Assembly: GCA_002482505.1 (NCBI GenBank)
Contig: DLGD01000030.1
Location: 63,059-127,058 of the forward strand
DNA: 64,000 nt
Origin: Christensenella sp. UBA7703
Lineage (GTDB): Bacteria; Bacillota; Clostridia; Christensenellales; CAG-138
Direction: 5' to 3'
Shown here: positions 16,128 through 24,602 of the stretch, in pieces
Position numbering within the stretch: the stretch's first letter is position 1
How the letters are laid out: each line of letters begins with the position of its first letter
Position numbers and translations under genes: made by a program
Notes under the pieces: model-generated
Database searches by the model: none
What the model saw: the letters and a program-made list of their open reading frames with translations, nothing else
What the model was told of the DNA's origin: nothing

Positions 16128-16140
16128 GTGACTTTATCAC
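16128..16140. promoter_or_regulatory. GTGA-N5-TCAC palindrome upstream of b5-like copy B
   Basis: GTGACTTTATCAC, again about 62 nt from the predicted RNA start. It lies immediately before the stop region of the upstream membrane-protein gene. Confidence 0.55.
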
Positions 16141-16155
16141 GATAGAACTATACGC

Positions 16156-16662
16156 TTATTTTGTGGTCATTCGCTCAGCAATCTGTTGTACCGCCTCTTT
16201 CAGCCGTTCCAGCGCGGGTACGATATAGACTTGTTCATCCGTCTCTAGCTTGAGCGAAGGCGCAACGTGCTTCTTCGTAATCGCAACTTCCTCAATGCTG
16301 ACGGAGACAATCTTCTCAAAAGAAACGGTAAAGGCTTCCCCTGCTATCCCGCTCATCGGATTCGGCAGCGAGACGCCGGAAACGCCCATCTCATCCAGTG
16401 ATAAATAGACTAGGCCAAGTCGGTGTTTGATCGAAAGCGCATTGAAACAGCCGTACCCCAAATAGAGTACAAGAGCAAAGCTGACGATGAGCACCAGTTC
16501 CGGCTCAGCCGCGGTAATCATCGCGCCCTGTGTGCTGCCAGCGCGGAGGATGTTCACGATATTGAGCCCGACGATGGCCAGAATGACGATCAAGTCACTC
16601 CAAAACATAAAATCCAACAAGCTGGTTATCTGACGATCCGCCTTTGCACGCAAGTTTGGCAT
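16156..16662 (-). CDS. Membrane protein of unknown function
   Basis: A 168-residue protein I do not recognise. Two hydrophobic segments (about 16-40 and 53-72, the second LVLIVSFALVLYLGYGCF) form a hairpin in the membrane. They are followed by a soluble C-terminal half rich in short strands: VYLSLDEMGVSGVSLP, FTVSFEKIVSVSIEEVAI, LKLETDEQVYIVPALERLKEAV. That pattern resembles PH-like or YcxB-like domains attached to two membrane spans, which is an impression, not an assignment. It stands between the EF-G-like gene and the b5-like pair; the closeness to copy B (stop 139 nt before its start) may be accidental. Confidence 0.75.
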   Translation of the reverse strand: MPNLRAKADRQITSLLDFMFWSDLIVILAIVGLNIVNILRAGSTQGAMITAAEPELVLIVSFALVLYLGYGCFNALSIKHRLGLVYLSLDEMGVSGVSLPNPMSGIAGEAFTVSFEKIVSVSIEEVAITKKHVAPSLKLETDEQVYIVPALERLKEAVQQIAERMTTK

Positions 16663-16699
16663 ACGATTCCCCCCGTTCTCTCACACATCTATGAATCAG

Positions 16700-16728
16700 A
16701 CAAACAGAGGGCGGGAAATCCCGCCCTC
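16700..16728 (-). terminator. Terminator of the EF-G-like gene
   Basis: Perfect 9-bp stem GAGGGCGGG/CCCGCCCTC, followed on the minus strand by TGTTTGTC. The T-tract is weak but the stem is very strong. Confidence 0.65.
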
Positions 16729-16744
16729 CGCAAAAAAGAACTGC

Positions 16745-18817
16745 TTACTCTTCCTCTTCTTCTTCCTTCTTCGCCGACTCGATGATCTTTTTGGCGATAT
16801 TGGCGGGCACATCCTCATAGCGGACAAACTCACTCGTAAAGGAACCGCGGGACTGCGTCATGCTGCGCAGATCCGTCGCGTATTTGAACATTTCGGAGAG
16901 CGGCGCTTCCGCGACCACAACTGTGCCGCCGTCTACGGGGTTCATGCCCAACATGCGTCCGCGGCGGGAGGAAAGGTCTCCGCTGATCGCGCCGACGTAA
17001 TCGCTCGGCACGAAGATTTCGTAGCGGTAGATTGGCTCGATAAGCGTCGGATTTGCCTTCACGCACGCGGCCTTGTAGGCCAGGCGGGCAGCGGATTTGA
17101 ACGCGACCTCCTTGGAATCGACCGGGTGATATTTTCCGTCATAGAGCGTGGCTTTGATGCCGACCATCGGATAGCCCGCAAGCACGCCACGCACGAGCGC
17201 TTCCTTAAGTCCTTTTTCAACCGCGGGGATGAATTCCTTCGGAACCACGCCGCCGACGATTGCGTTGACAAATTCATACTCCACACCCTCGGGAGCCGGC
17301 TCAAAGCGCATCTGGACAACACCATACTGGCCGCTGCCGCCGGATTGCTTCTTGTGCTTGCCTTCGGCTTCCGCCAGGGTATGAATGGTTTCACGGTACG
17401 GAATGCGCGGGTCGGAGAGCTGCGCTTCCACGTTGTTTTTATTCTTGAGCTTGCCGCAGACGACCTCAATGTGCATTTCGCCAAGGCCCTGAATCAGCAC
17501 GTCGCCGGTCTCCGCGTTTTTCTCAATCTGGATGGTCGGGTCTTCTTCCTTGATGCGGTTGAGGCCGGAGATAACCTTGTCGTCTTCGCCCTGCTTCTTC
17601 GCGGTGACCGCGAGAGAAATCGCGGGTTTCGGGAACTCGATCTCATCAAAGATGATCGGGTCAGTCGCATCACAGAGCGTATCGCCCGTTGCGGTATATT
17701 GCAGCTTCGGCAGCACGCCGATGTCGCCCGCGTGCAGTTTTTCAATCGGGTAAGTCTTTTTGCCGCGCATCATGGCCGGCACCGTGGGTTTCTCCGCCTT
17801 CTCCGCGTTGGCATTGTAAGGCGCAACGCTGATATCGACCGCGCCGCGGTAGACCTTGATGATCGAATATTTGCCAAACTGGTCAAACGTGGTCTTGATG
17901 ACCTGCGCCGCAAACTTGCCTTCCTGTTTGACGACGACATCCGAGCCGGTCTTGACGCTCTTTGCATTCGGCGCGGTTGCCTGAGAAGCATCCGGCAGGT
18001 ACTTGACCGCCATGTCGAGCAAGGTTGCAACGCCGATGTTCTGCGCAGCAGAGACGCAGGTCACGGGGGTAACAACGCCGCTCTGCACGCCGACGGAAAG
18101 GCCTTTGAGCATCTCTTCGCGGCTGAGTTCGAACGTTTCGAGATATTTTTCCATCAGCTCTTCGTCCGCTTCCGCAGCGGCTTCGGTGAGCTTCTCATAG
18201 TACGACTGCGCCTGGCTTTCCATCGAGGCGGGGATTGCAACTTCCTTCTCGCCTTTGCCGTCAAACAGCTTTGCGGTCATGTGGACAACGTCCACATAGC
18301 CCTTGAATACGCCACCTTCGATGATGGGCAGCTGGATCGGAACCACACTGGGGCCAAACTTTGCGTTGATCTCGCCCATGACCTTCTCGAAGTTCGCGTT
18401 TTCGCGGTCGAGCTGGTTGATGACGATCATGCGCGCCTTGTGCGCTTTTTCGCACATGGACATGGCCTTCTCCGCGCCGACAACCGGACCGGAGACCGCG
18501 CTGATGATGATCAGCGCGCTGTCGGCAAGCGCCATCGCAGCGGTGACTTCGCCGTAAAAATCGAAGAAGCCCGGTGCGTCGATGACGTTGATCTTTGTGT
18601 TCTTCCACTCCAGCGGAGCGAGGGCGACGTTGATGGATATGCCGCGGGCGATCTCCTCCGGGTCGTAGTCGGTGGTCGTGGTGCCGTTTTCAACCTTGCC
18701 AAGGCGGTCAATCAGCCCGGCATTAAACAGCATAGCCTCGCTAAGCGTGGTCTTACCCTCGCCGCCATGCCCGAAAACGCCAATATTACGAATGTCTTTC
18801 GCGGTGTATTCCTTCAT
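16745..18817 (-). CDS. EF-G-like translational GTPase (EF-G-2/FusA2 type)
   Basis: A 690-residue protein with all the EF-G domains, but divergent in the GTPase site. G1 is GHGGEGKTT (about 16-24; canonical GHIDAGKTT), G3 is DAPGFFDF where canonical EF-G has DTPGHVDF so the catalytic His is Phe, and G4 is NQLD instead of NKxD. Domain IV has YGVVQMRFEPAP and FVNAIVGGVVPKEFIPAVEKG, domain V VYRYEIFVPSDYVGAISGDLSSRRG (parts). This places it with the second EF-G-like proteins found beside the true fusA in many bacteria; their role is not settled. It has its own promoter and terminator and is not in a ribosomal operon. Confidence 0.9.
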   Translation of the reverse strand: MKEYTAKDIRNIGVFGHGGEGKTTLSEAMLFNAGLIDRLGKVENGTTTTDYDPEEIARGISINVALAPLEWKNTKINVIDAPGFFDFYGEVTAAMALADSALIIISAVSGPVVGAEKAMSMCEKAHKARMIVINQLDRENANFEKVMGEINAKFGPSVVPIQLPIIEGGVFKGYVDVVHMTAKLFDGKGEKEVAIPASMESQAQSYYEKLTEAAAEADEELMEKYLETFELSREEMLKGLSVGVQSGVVTPVTCVSAAQNIGVATLLDMAVKYLPDASQATAPNAKSVKTGSDVVVKQEGKFAAQVIKTTFDQFGKYSIIKVYRGAVDISVAPYNANAEKAEKPTVPAMMRGKKTYPIEKLHAGDIGVLPKLQYTATGDTLCDATDPIIFDEIEFPKPAISLAVTAKKQGEDDKVISGLNRIKEEDPTIQIEKNAETGDVLIQGLGEMHIEVVCGKLKNKNNVEAQLSDPRIPYRETIHTLAEAEGKHKKQSGGSGQYGVVQMRFEPAPEGVEYEFVNAIVGGVVPKEFIPAVEKGLKEALVRGVLAGYPMVGIKATLYDGKYHPVDSKEVAFKSAARLAYKAACVKANPTLIEPIYRYEIFVPSDYVGAISGDLSSRRGRMLGMNPVDGGTVVVAEAPLSEMFKYATDLRSMTQSRGSFTSEFVRYEDVPANIAKKIIESAKKEEEEEE

Positions 18818-18946
18818 TTCGGTTCCCCCTGTATGTGATTTGAACGCGTAGGTCGCGTATTTCGAATCCGTCTGTTACGGATACAGTTCCGATGTTCAGA
18901 AATTACAGACTTGTCGCGCGTCAGGGAAAATGTCGCGCCACGTATT

Positions 18947-18975
18947 ATTTTATCAGCTTGAAAACGCCTTGTAAA
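18947..18975 (-). promoter_or_regulatory. Promoter of the EF-G-like gene
   Basis: Minus strand TTTACA, 17 nt, TAAAAT. It leaves a leader of about 125 nt with a short CGGAACTGTATCCG inverted repeat; I recognise no riboswitch in it. Confidence 0.6.
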
Positions 18976-19006
18976 CCACGAATTTGGCTTCCTGTGCCGC
19001 GCGGGG

Positions 19007-20251
19007 TTAGACGTTCCAGCTCGCGAGGTAGGCTTCCTGTTCGCTCGTGAGCGTATCGATTGCAATGCCCAGCGCGCTGAGTTTGCGCATGGCGACCTCA
19101 CGGTCGATCTCCAGCGGGACGGCATATAGTTTCGGCTCAAGCTGCCCTCTGTGATCCGCCACAAAGCGCGCACAGAGCGCTTGAATGCCAAAGCTCATGT
19201 CCATGATCTCCGCCGGGTGCCCGTCGCCCGCGGCGAGGTTCACGAGGCGGCCTTCGCCGATCACGTTGATCCAGCGTCCGTTTGCCAATTCAAATCCTTC
19301 GATGTTCTTACGCATCGCTTTACGATCGATCGCGATCTCGGCCAGGCGATGGACATTGACTTCCACATCAAAATGCCCGGCATTGGTCAGGATTGCGCCG
19401 TCTTTCATCACGAGGAATTCCGGCTCGTCAATGACCTTGATATCACCCGTGACGGTGACAAACACGTCGCCAATCTTCGCGGCTTCGATCATCGGCATCA
19501 CGCCAAAACCATCCATGACGGCTTCGATCGCCTTGATTGGGTCGACTTCGGTAACGATGACGTTTGCGCCGAGACCTTTTGCGCGCATCGCAACACCCTT
19601 GCCGCACCAGCCGTAGCCCGCGACAACAACGGTTTTGCCCGCGATGACGAGGTTTGTCGTGTGGTCGATGCTGTCAAACACGCTTTGTCCCGTGCCATAA
19701 CGGTTGTCGAAGAGGTGCTTGCAGTCCGCATTGTTGACCGCAAACATCGGGAAGCGCAGTTCCTTTGCCTTGTCCATTGCAACCAGACGGACGATGCCCG
19801 TCGTGGTCTCTTCGCAGCCGCCGAGAATTTTTTCGATCAGCTCTGGAAACTTCGTATGGATTGCATGCACGAGATCGCCGCCATCGTCGATGATGATATC
19901 CGGCTCCGCCATCAGCACGCTCTCAATGCACTCGTTATATTCTTCCTTCGTTGCGCCGTGGAGCGCAAAGACGTTGATGCCACCTGCCGCCAGCGCCGCA
20001 ACCACATCGTCCTGTGTAGAGAGCGGGTTGCTTCCGGTAACATACATCTGTGCGCCGCCCGCCGCAAGCACGCGGCAAAGGTAGGCGGTCTTCGCTTCCA
20101 GATGGATCGAAAGCGCAACCTTCAGTCCCGCAAAGGGCTGATCCTGTTCAAAGGATGCACGGATACCGTTTAGAATCGGCATATTGCGGCGAACCCATTC
20201 TATTTTCTGTTCGCCCTCCGGCGCAAGGGAAATATCGCGAATGCGGTACAT
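19007..20251 (-). CDS. ahcY: S-adenosylhomocysteine hydrolase
   Basis: Splits S-adenosylhomocysteine into adenosine and homocysteine, removing the inhibitory product of methyltransferases. The 414-residue protein has LSIHLEAKTAYLCRVLAAGGAQ (about 46-67), the substrate-binding Asp/Glu region DDGGDLVHAIH, NNADCKHLFDNRYGTGQSV, and the NAD-binding loop VVAGYGWCGKGVAMRAKGLGA (in part). The motif TNAGHFDVEVN is present near the C-terminus. Like many bacterial and archaeal forms it lacks the long insert of plant enzymes. It is monocistronic or follows the S41 protease (45-nt gap). Confidence 0.96.
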   Translation of the reverse strand: MYRIRDISLAPEGEQKIEWVRRNMPILNGIRASFEQDQPFAGLKVALSIHLEAKTAYLCRVLAAGGAQMYVTGSNPLSTQDDVVAALAAGGINVFALHGATKEEYNECIESVLMAEPDIIIDDGGDLVHAIHTKFPELIEKILGGCEETTTGIVRLVAMDKAKELRFPMFAVNNADCKHLFDNRYGTGQSVFDSIDHTTNLVIAGKTVVVAGYGWCGKGVAMRAKGLGANVIVTEVDPIKAIEAVMDGFGVMPMIEAAKIGDVFVTVTGDIKVIDEPEFLVMKDGAILTNAGHFDVEVNVHRLAEIAIDRKAMRKNIEGFELANGRWINVIGEGRLVNLAAGDGHPAEIMDMSFGIQALCARFVADHRGQLEPKLYAVPLEIDREVAMRKLSALGIAIDTLTSEQEAYLASWNV

Positions 20252-20296
20252 GTTTCTCTCTCCTTTGATGGTGATAATTGTGTTTTTTTGTATGTG

Positions 20297-21550
20297 TTAT
20301 CGCATTGCCGTTTCGGGCGCTTTCGCCTGCTGAGAAAACACCGCGATGGCAGCCTGCAACTGGGTATCCTTTGCAGGGTCCAGCATGTCGATCGAGGTAT
20401 CCTTGAGCTCTTCGGGCAAGTCGACCACGATGTCCGGTGTGATACCGATGCCCTGGATACAAACGCCGTTCGGCGTATAGTACGCGTCCGTGGTCATCTT
20501 TGCCCAGCCCTTGCCGTCGCTCAGATGAAAATAGCTCTGCACGATTCCCTTGCCAAATGTCTGTGTGCCGACGATGGTTGCAATCCCATAATCCTTCAGC
20601 GCGCCGGTAAGCAGTTCGCTTGCCGAGGCGGAGTTTCCGTTGACCAGCACGACGATACGCATGGGTAGCTGCTGATCCCCCTTGGATTTGTAGACATCCT
20701 CGCCGCCGCTTTTGGAGCGAATGCTGACAATCACCTTGTCCTTGGGAATCATGGTATAGGCAACGTTCAAGACTTCTGTCAGCCCGCCGCCCGGGTTGTC
20801 CCTAAGGTCGATGATGAGGTCCTTTACCCCTTGCTGTTCCAGCGCGTCAATCGTGTTTTGAAAATCGCTTGCCACGCTGCCGTTGAACTCGGAAATGCGA
20901 AGATATCCGATGTTTCCGCTCAGAATCTGTGATGTGACGCGCACGATATGGATCTCCGCGCGTTTTACGCTGACCGTCGTCTCCACCCCGTTGCGCAGAT
21001 AGGTGAGCTCGTCCGGAATTGCTTCATCCTCAGAAAAATACGTGATGACTTCGTCGAGGCTCTTCCCTGCGGTCGCTTTTCCGTTGATCTTTGTGATGAT
21101 ATCGCCTTTTTGAATGCCCGCGCGCTCGGCCGGCGCGCCGCTGTAAACGCTGATGACCAAAGCCCCCGTATCGTCCGGCGCCTGAATGCTGATGCCGATG
21201 CCGACATAGTCCCCCGCGTTGCTGGAGAGGAGTTGTTGATATTCCTCTTCCGTGAAATACTGGGCGTACGGGTCGTCCAGCTTGCCGATCATGCCGCGCA
21301 TCGCCGCATCCAGCAGCTTGTCGCTGTCCAGCTCTTTTTCATCATAGAAATAATATTGGGAGTGGATGGTCTCGTATAATTCCTGCAATGCCGCGGACTC
21401 CAGCGAATCCGTCTTTCCGCGCTGACCCATGGTAAACACCATCGCGAACACGAGGATGAGCACGATGGCAAAGCAGATGATAATCGAGATTGTGGAGTAA
21501 TCCGGTCTTCTTGTGTTCGTAACCAATCGCTTCTTTCTGTTTTGCCGCAA
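20297..21550 (-). CDS. S41 family C-terminal processing protease with PDZ domain
   Basis: A membrane-anchored serine protease of 417 residues. A basic start is followed by one transmembrane helix (about 21-44, ISIIICFAIVLILVFAMVF), then a helical N-terminal region, a PDZ domain (about 110-190; YVGIGISIQAPDDTGALVIS, GDIITKINGKA) and the protease core. The nucleophile is the Ser in VNGNSASASE and the general base is the Lys in QTFGKG. CtpA/CtpB relatives trim exported proteins, in sporulating species also during development. It lies between threonine synthase and ahcY with short gaps. Confidence 0.94.
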   Translation of the reverse strand: MRQNRKKRLVTNTRRPDYSTISIIICFAIVLILVFAMVFTMGQRGKTDSLESAALQELYETIHSQYYFYDEKELDSDKLLDAAMRGMIGKLDDPYAQYFTEEEYQQLLSSNAGDYVGIGISIQAPDDTGALVISVYSGAPAERAGIQKGDIITKINGKATAGKSLDEVITYFSEDEAIPDELTYLRNGVETTVSVKRAEIHIVRVTSQILSGNIGYLRISEFNGSVASDFQNTIDALEQQGVKDLIIDLRDNPGGGLTEVLNVAYTMIPKDKVIVSIRSKSGGEDVYKSKGDQQLPMRIVVLVNGNSASASELLTGALKDYGIATIVGTQTFGKGIVQSYFHLSDGKGWAKMTTDAYYTPNGVCIQGIGITPDIVVDLPEELKDTSIDMLDPAKDTQLQAAIAVFSQQAKAPETAMR

Positions 21551-21592
21551 GCGCTGCCTGCGACGCCCGGCGTGCTTCGCGCCGCCCGGGTT

Positions 21593-23068
21593 TTACTGTT
21601 TGCCGAGGATCGGCGTGAGCACGCGTTTTGGCATGTCTGCCAGATCGCATACGTCCAGATGCCGTTCGGGTTTGCCGAATAATTCGCTCATGCTCTTCGG
21701 AATCGGTGCCCCCGAGAGGGACTTGAGCCGGTCCGCGTTGGCAAAGTCATCTTTCCCCGCGGGCTCAAATGCGCCTAACACGTCGCTCGCAAACTTGTAC
21801 GGGTTTGCGGTTGAGAGCAGCACCGTCTTTGTCTTGTCGCCGGTCTTTGCCGCATAGCGTTCATAGACGCATTGCGCAACGGCGGTATGCGGGTCCATCA
21901 GATAGCCGGTCTGGTCGAAGATGCGGCGGATGGTCCCCAACGTATCCTCTTCCGTACACCAACCAGCGGAAAATGTCTTTTTGAGCTCGTCCAGCGCACT
22001 CTGCGACAGGGCATACATGCCCTTTCCCTTGAGTTCGCCCATCCATTTACGCACCAGCGCGTCGTCCCTGTGCGCAAGTTCAAAGAGCAGGCGCTCCAGA
22101 TTGGAGGAGATCAAGATATCGATTGAGCAACTCATGCTCTGAAAAAACGATCGGTTGCCGTCGTAAACGCCGCTTTCAAAGAAATCGGTGAGCACGTTGT
22201 TGCGGTTGGAAGCGCAGATGAGCTTATTGATCGGCAGCCCCATCCGCCGCGCATATTCGCCCGCGAGGATATCGCCGAAGTTGCCCGTCGGCACGCAGAA
22301 GTTGACCTTCTCGCCCGGCTGAATCTCACCGCTGGCCACGAGTTGCTGATAGCTCGTGAAATAATACACGATCTGCGGGAGGAGTCTGCCGAAGTTGATC
22401 GAATTTGCGCTAGAAAGGCGAACGCCCTCTTTGCTGAGCCGCTCTGCGATCTCTGTGGACGCAAAGATTTGTTTCACGCCCGTTTGCGCGTCGTCAAAGT
22501 TTCCGCGAACGGCACAAACATCGACATTCGTGCCTTCCTGCGTCACCATCTGGAGGCGCTGCGCCTCGCTCACCCCGCCAAAGGGGTAGAACACCAGCAC
22601 GCGCGTGCCTTCGACATCGCGGAATCCTTCCAGCGCGGCCTTGCCCGTGTCGCCAGATGTGGCAACGAGGATATAGACCTGCTTGGTTTCGCCCGTCTGG
22701 CGGAGGGACGAGCACATCAAATGCGGAAGCATCTGGAGCGCCACGTCTTTAAACGCCATCGTCGGCCCATGCCAGAGTTCGAGGATGTGTTCGCGCTCCG
22801 AGAGTTTAACTAGCGGCGTTACATCCGGATGATCAAAACTCTTGTAAGCCGCTGCGATCATCGTTTGCAGTTCGGCGGAATCCGTTTCCGGCAGATATGC
22901 CTGCATGACGCGGTGCGCGGTTGCCAAATAGCCGCCGCGCACGCCGTTGTTCCATTCAATTATGGGATACGATTCGGGTACATACAGTCCGCCGGAGGGG
23001 CTGATGCCGCGCACAATCGCTTCCGCAGCGGATGCGGGATCACCGCCTCGCGTGCTCAGGTAACGCAT
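21593..23068 (-). CDS. thrC: Threonine synthase
   Basis: PLP enzyme that turns O-phosphohomoserine into threonine. The 491 residues start MRYLSTRGG, as in the long (E. coli/yeast) class, and include GPTMAFKDVALQ (about 103-114) with the PLP-binding Lys, ATSGDTGKAALEGF and PTGNFGDILAGEYARRMGLP. NSINFGRLLPQIVYYF (about 206-221) is also typical. The gene has a 124-nt upstream gap without a convincing promoter and is followed at 43 nt by the S41 protease. No other threonine-pathway genes are present. Confidence 0.96.
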   Translation of the reverse strand: MRYLSTRGGDPASAAEAIVRGISPSGGLYVPESYPIIEWNNGVRGGYLATAHRVMQAYLPETDSAELQTMIAAAYKSFDHPDVTPLVKLSEREHILELWHGPTMAFKDVALQMLPHLMCSSLRQTGETKQVYILVATSGDTGKAALEGFRDVEGTRVLVFYPFGGVSEAQRLQMVTQEGTNVDVCAVRGNFDDAQTGVKQIFASTEIAERLSKEGVRLSSANSINFGRLLPQIVYYFTSYQQLVASGEIQPGEKVNFCVPTGNFGDILAGEYARRMGLPINKLICASNRNNVLTDFFESGVYDGNRSFFQSMSCSIDILISSNLERLLFELAHRDDALVRKWMGELKGKGMYALSQSALDELKKTFSAGWCTEEDTLGTIRRIFDQTGYLMDPHTAVAQCVYERYAAKTGDKTKTVLLSTANPYKFASDVLGAFEPAGKDDFANADRLKSLSGAPIPKSMSELFGKPERHLDVCDLADMPKRVLTPILGKQ

Positions 23069-23192
23069 AGGTGTTTCGAGTTCCTTTTCTTGTGCAATGG
23101 TTCTGTTTTATGTCAATTGCAGCGTGTTCGTCACGTAAAATCGGAAAGATGGATGTGTAAAAGACGGATTTGTTGGAAACGTCTCCGTAATT

Positions 23193-23603
23193 TTACAGCA
23201 AATATTCCTTCATATAGGCCGGGACGGTCTCTTTGCTGCCGGTTATGCTCATGATTACACTGAGGTTATTCTTGCCGGAAAACTTTTTCAGGTCGTCGAA
23301 GAGTCCCTCAAGAGAGTCGAGTTCGTGGCCGATGATATTCAGAAGCCCATCGATATAGATGGTCTCTAAATCAAAATCGCTCGCCGCAAGACCGCAAAGG
23401 AAACCATAAAGCATTTTCGGGGAAGTAATGCCATATTCCGTTGCGTTGATGAAGCGAGCTTTTCTGGAGAGGTCATAGATGTAACTCGTGTCGTTGTCAA
23501 TGAAGATCGTGTTGCCTTTTGCAGTCAGGACAGACTTGTTCGCCATTTCGAGAATTTGCTTGGTCTTTCCTGTACCTTTTTCGCCGAAGATGACTCCAAT
23601 CAA
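23193..23603 (-). CDS. Small P-loop protein of unknown function
   Basis: A 136-residue protein with a Walker A motif GEKGTGKT (about 6-13), followed by IFIDNDTSYIYDL (about 34-46) and a Walker-B-like LETIYIDGLLNIIG (about 85-98). I know no family for it. The start is a TTG, chosen because AAGGAGG lies 8 nt before it. An ATG 10 codons further upstream sits 3 nt after the -10 TATAAT of the gene's own promoter and would not be inside the RNA. The acidic residues after strand 2 and the short length suggest a stand-alone sensor-like ATPase, but this is a guess. Confidence 0.7.
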   Translation of the reverse strand: MIGVIFGEKGTGKTKQILEMANKSVLTAKGNTIFIDNDTSYIYDLSRKARFINATEYGITSPKMLYGFLCGLAASDFDLETIYIDGLLNIIGHELDSLEGLFDDLKKFSGKNNLSVIMSITGSKETVPAYMKEYLL

Positions 23604-23631
23604 AGCTGTGGCCCTCCTTGTGCTTTTTTTC

Positions 23632-23661
23632 ATTATAAGCCTTTGACGGTTTGTTACGCAA
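23632..23661 (-). promoter_or_regulatory. Promoter of the small P-loop protein
   Basis: Minus strand TTGCGT, 18 nt, perfect TATAAT; AAGGAGG follows 13 nt after the -10. It decides the TTG start. Confidence 0.6.
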
Positions 23662-23734
23662 GCGATTCGGACAAGTTTCACCCATATCTAGAATTCCATC
23701 AAAATTGAACCACAAATGGCACGCATTCGGGTTC

Positions 23735-23768
23735 AAAAAAAACGCCTGCGCATACGCTGCACAGGCGC
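23735..23768 (-). terminator. Terminator of the deoB-punA operon
   Basis: CGCCTGTGC pairs with GCGCAGGCG around a 7-nt loop on the minus strand and is followed by TTTTTTTT. Confidence 0.85.
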
Positions 23769-23783
23769 TTGATCCAACCGGGC

Positions 23784-24599
23784 TTAAAACACGTCGGTGA
23801 CGATTCGATCCACCAGTTTGGTGAATTTTTCGGATGCAATCGCCGCGGTTTCCTGCACCTCTTCGTGGCTCAGCGGCTGGTTGAGAATTCCCGCCGCCAT
23901 GTTGGTAATCAACGAAATGCCGATCGTCTTGATGCCGCAGTGCGTGGCCGCAATCGCCTCCGGCACGGTGGACATGCCAACCGCGGAAGCGCCGATGGTA
24001 CGCGCAAAGACGATCTCGGCGGGTGACTCAAACGTCGGTCCGGAGAACATCATATAGACACCCTCCTGCAACGCAACACCTGCCGCCTTTGCAGCGAGAC
24101 GAACCCGTTCACGTAGTTCTCGGTCATACACATTGGTTTGATCCGGAAAGCGCGGACCGAAATCCGCGTCGTTTTCGCCGATTAACGGATGCGAACCGGA
24201 AAAGTTGATGTGATCGGAAATCAGCATCAAATCTCCCGGCGAAAAGCTGAGATTCACACCGCCCGCAGCGTTCGTGAGCAGGAGCTTTTCGACGCCGAGC
24301 CGCTTCATCACCCGAACTGCAAGCGCAATCTGGGACTGCGGATAGCCCTCATAATAATGGAACCTGCCCTGCATGCAGATGACGGTTTTGCCAAAGAGTT
24401 CACCGATGACAAACCTGCCCTTGTGCCCTTCCACGCGGGACTGCGGGAAACCCGGCAGTTCGCTATAGTTCACAAAACGCTTGTTTTCGATCTTTTCGGC
24501 ATATTCGCCAAGGCCGGAGCCTAAGATCAGACCGATTTTGCAATATTCGCCGCACAGCGGGGATAGAATCCCGACCGCGCGTTCGATTACTTCGTTCAT
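23784..24599 (-). CDS. punA: Purine nucleoside phosphorylase, trimeric type I
   Basis: Cleaves guanosine and inosine (and deoxy forms) with phosphate. Among its 271 residues are the phosphate loop GSGLGEYAEKI (about 27-37), RVEGHKGRFVIGE (about 55-67), GRFHYYEGYP (about 78-87), the LLLTNAAGGVNLSFSPGDLM motif (about 110-129) and the base-binding segment VYMMFSGPTFESPAEI with the later ISLITNMAAGI. It starts 3 nt after the deoB stop, with the ribosome site in the deoB end, so the pair is one nucleoside-salvage operon: PNP releases (deoxy)ribose-1-phosphate and DeoB moves the phosphate. Confidence 0.95.
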   Translation of the reverse strand: MNEVIERAVGILSPLCGEYCKIGLILGSGLGEYAEKIENKRFVNYSELPGFPQSRVEGHKGRFVIGELFGKTVICMQGRFHYYEGYPQSQIALAVRVMKRLGVEKLLLTNAAGGVNLSFSPGDLMLISDHINFSGSHPLIGENDADFGPRFPDQTNVYDRELRERVRLAAKAAGVALQEGVYMMFSGPTFESPAEIVFARTIGASAVGMSTVPEAIAATHCGIKTIGISLITNMAAGILNQPLSHEEVQETAAIASEKFTKLVDRIVTDVF

Positions 24600-24602
24600 C
24601 CG

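Noticed and set aside
16691..18838. A 715-codon open frame on the plus strand antisense to the EF-G-like gene
   Set aside because: It mirrors the codon pattern of the minus-strand gene, has Arg/His/Val-rich random composition, no ribosome site and no recognisable domain. The minus-strand GTPase is certain.
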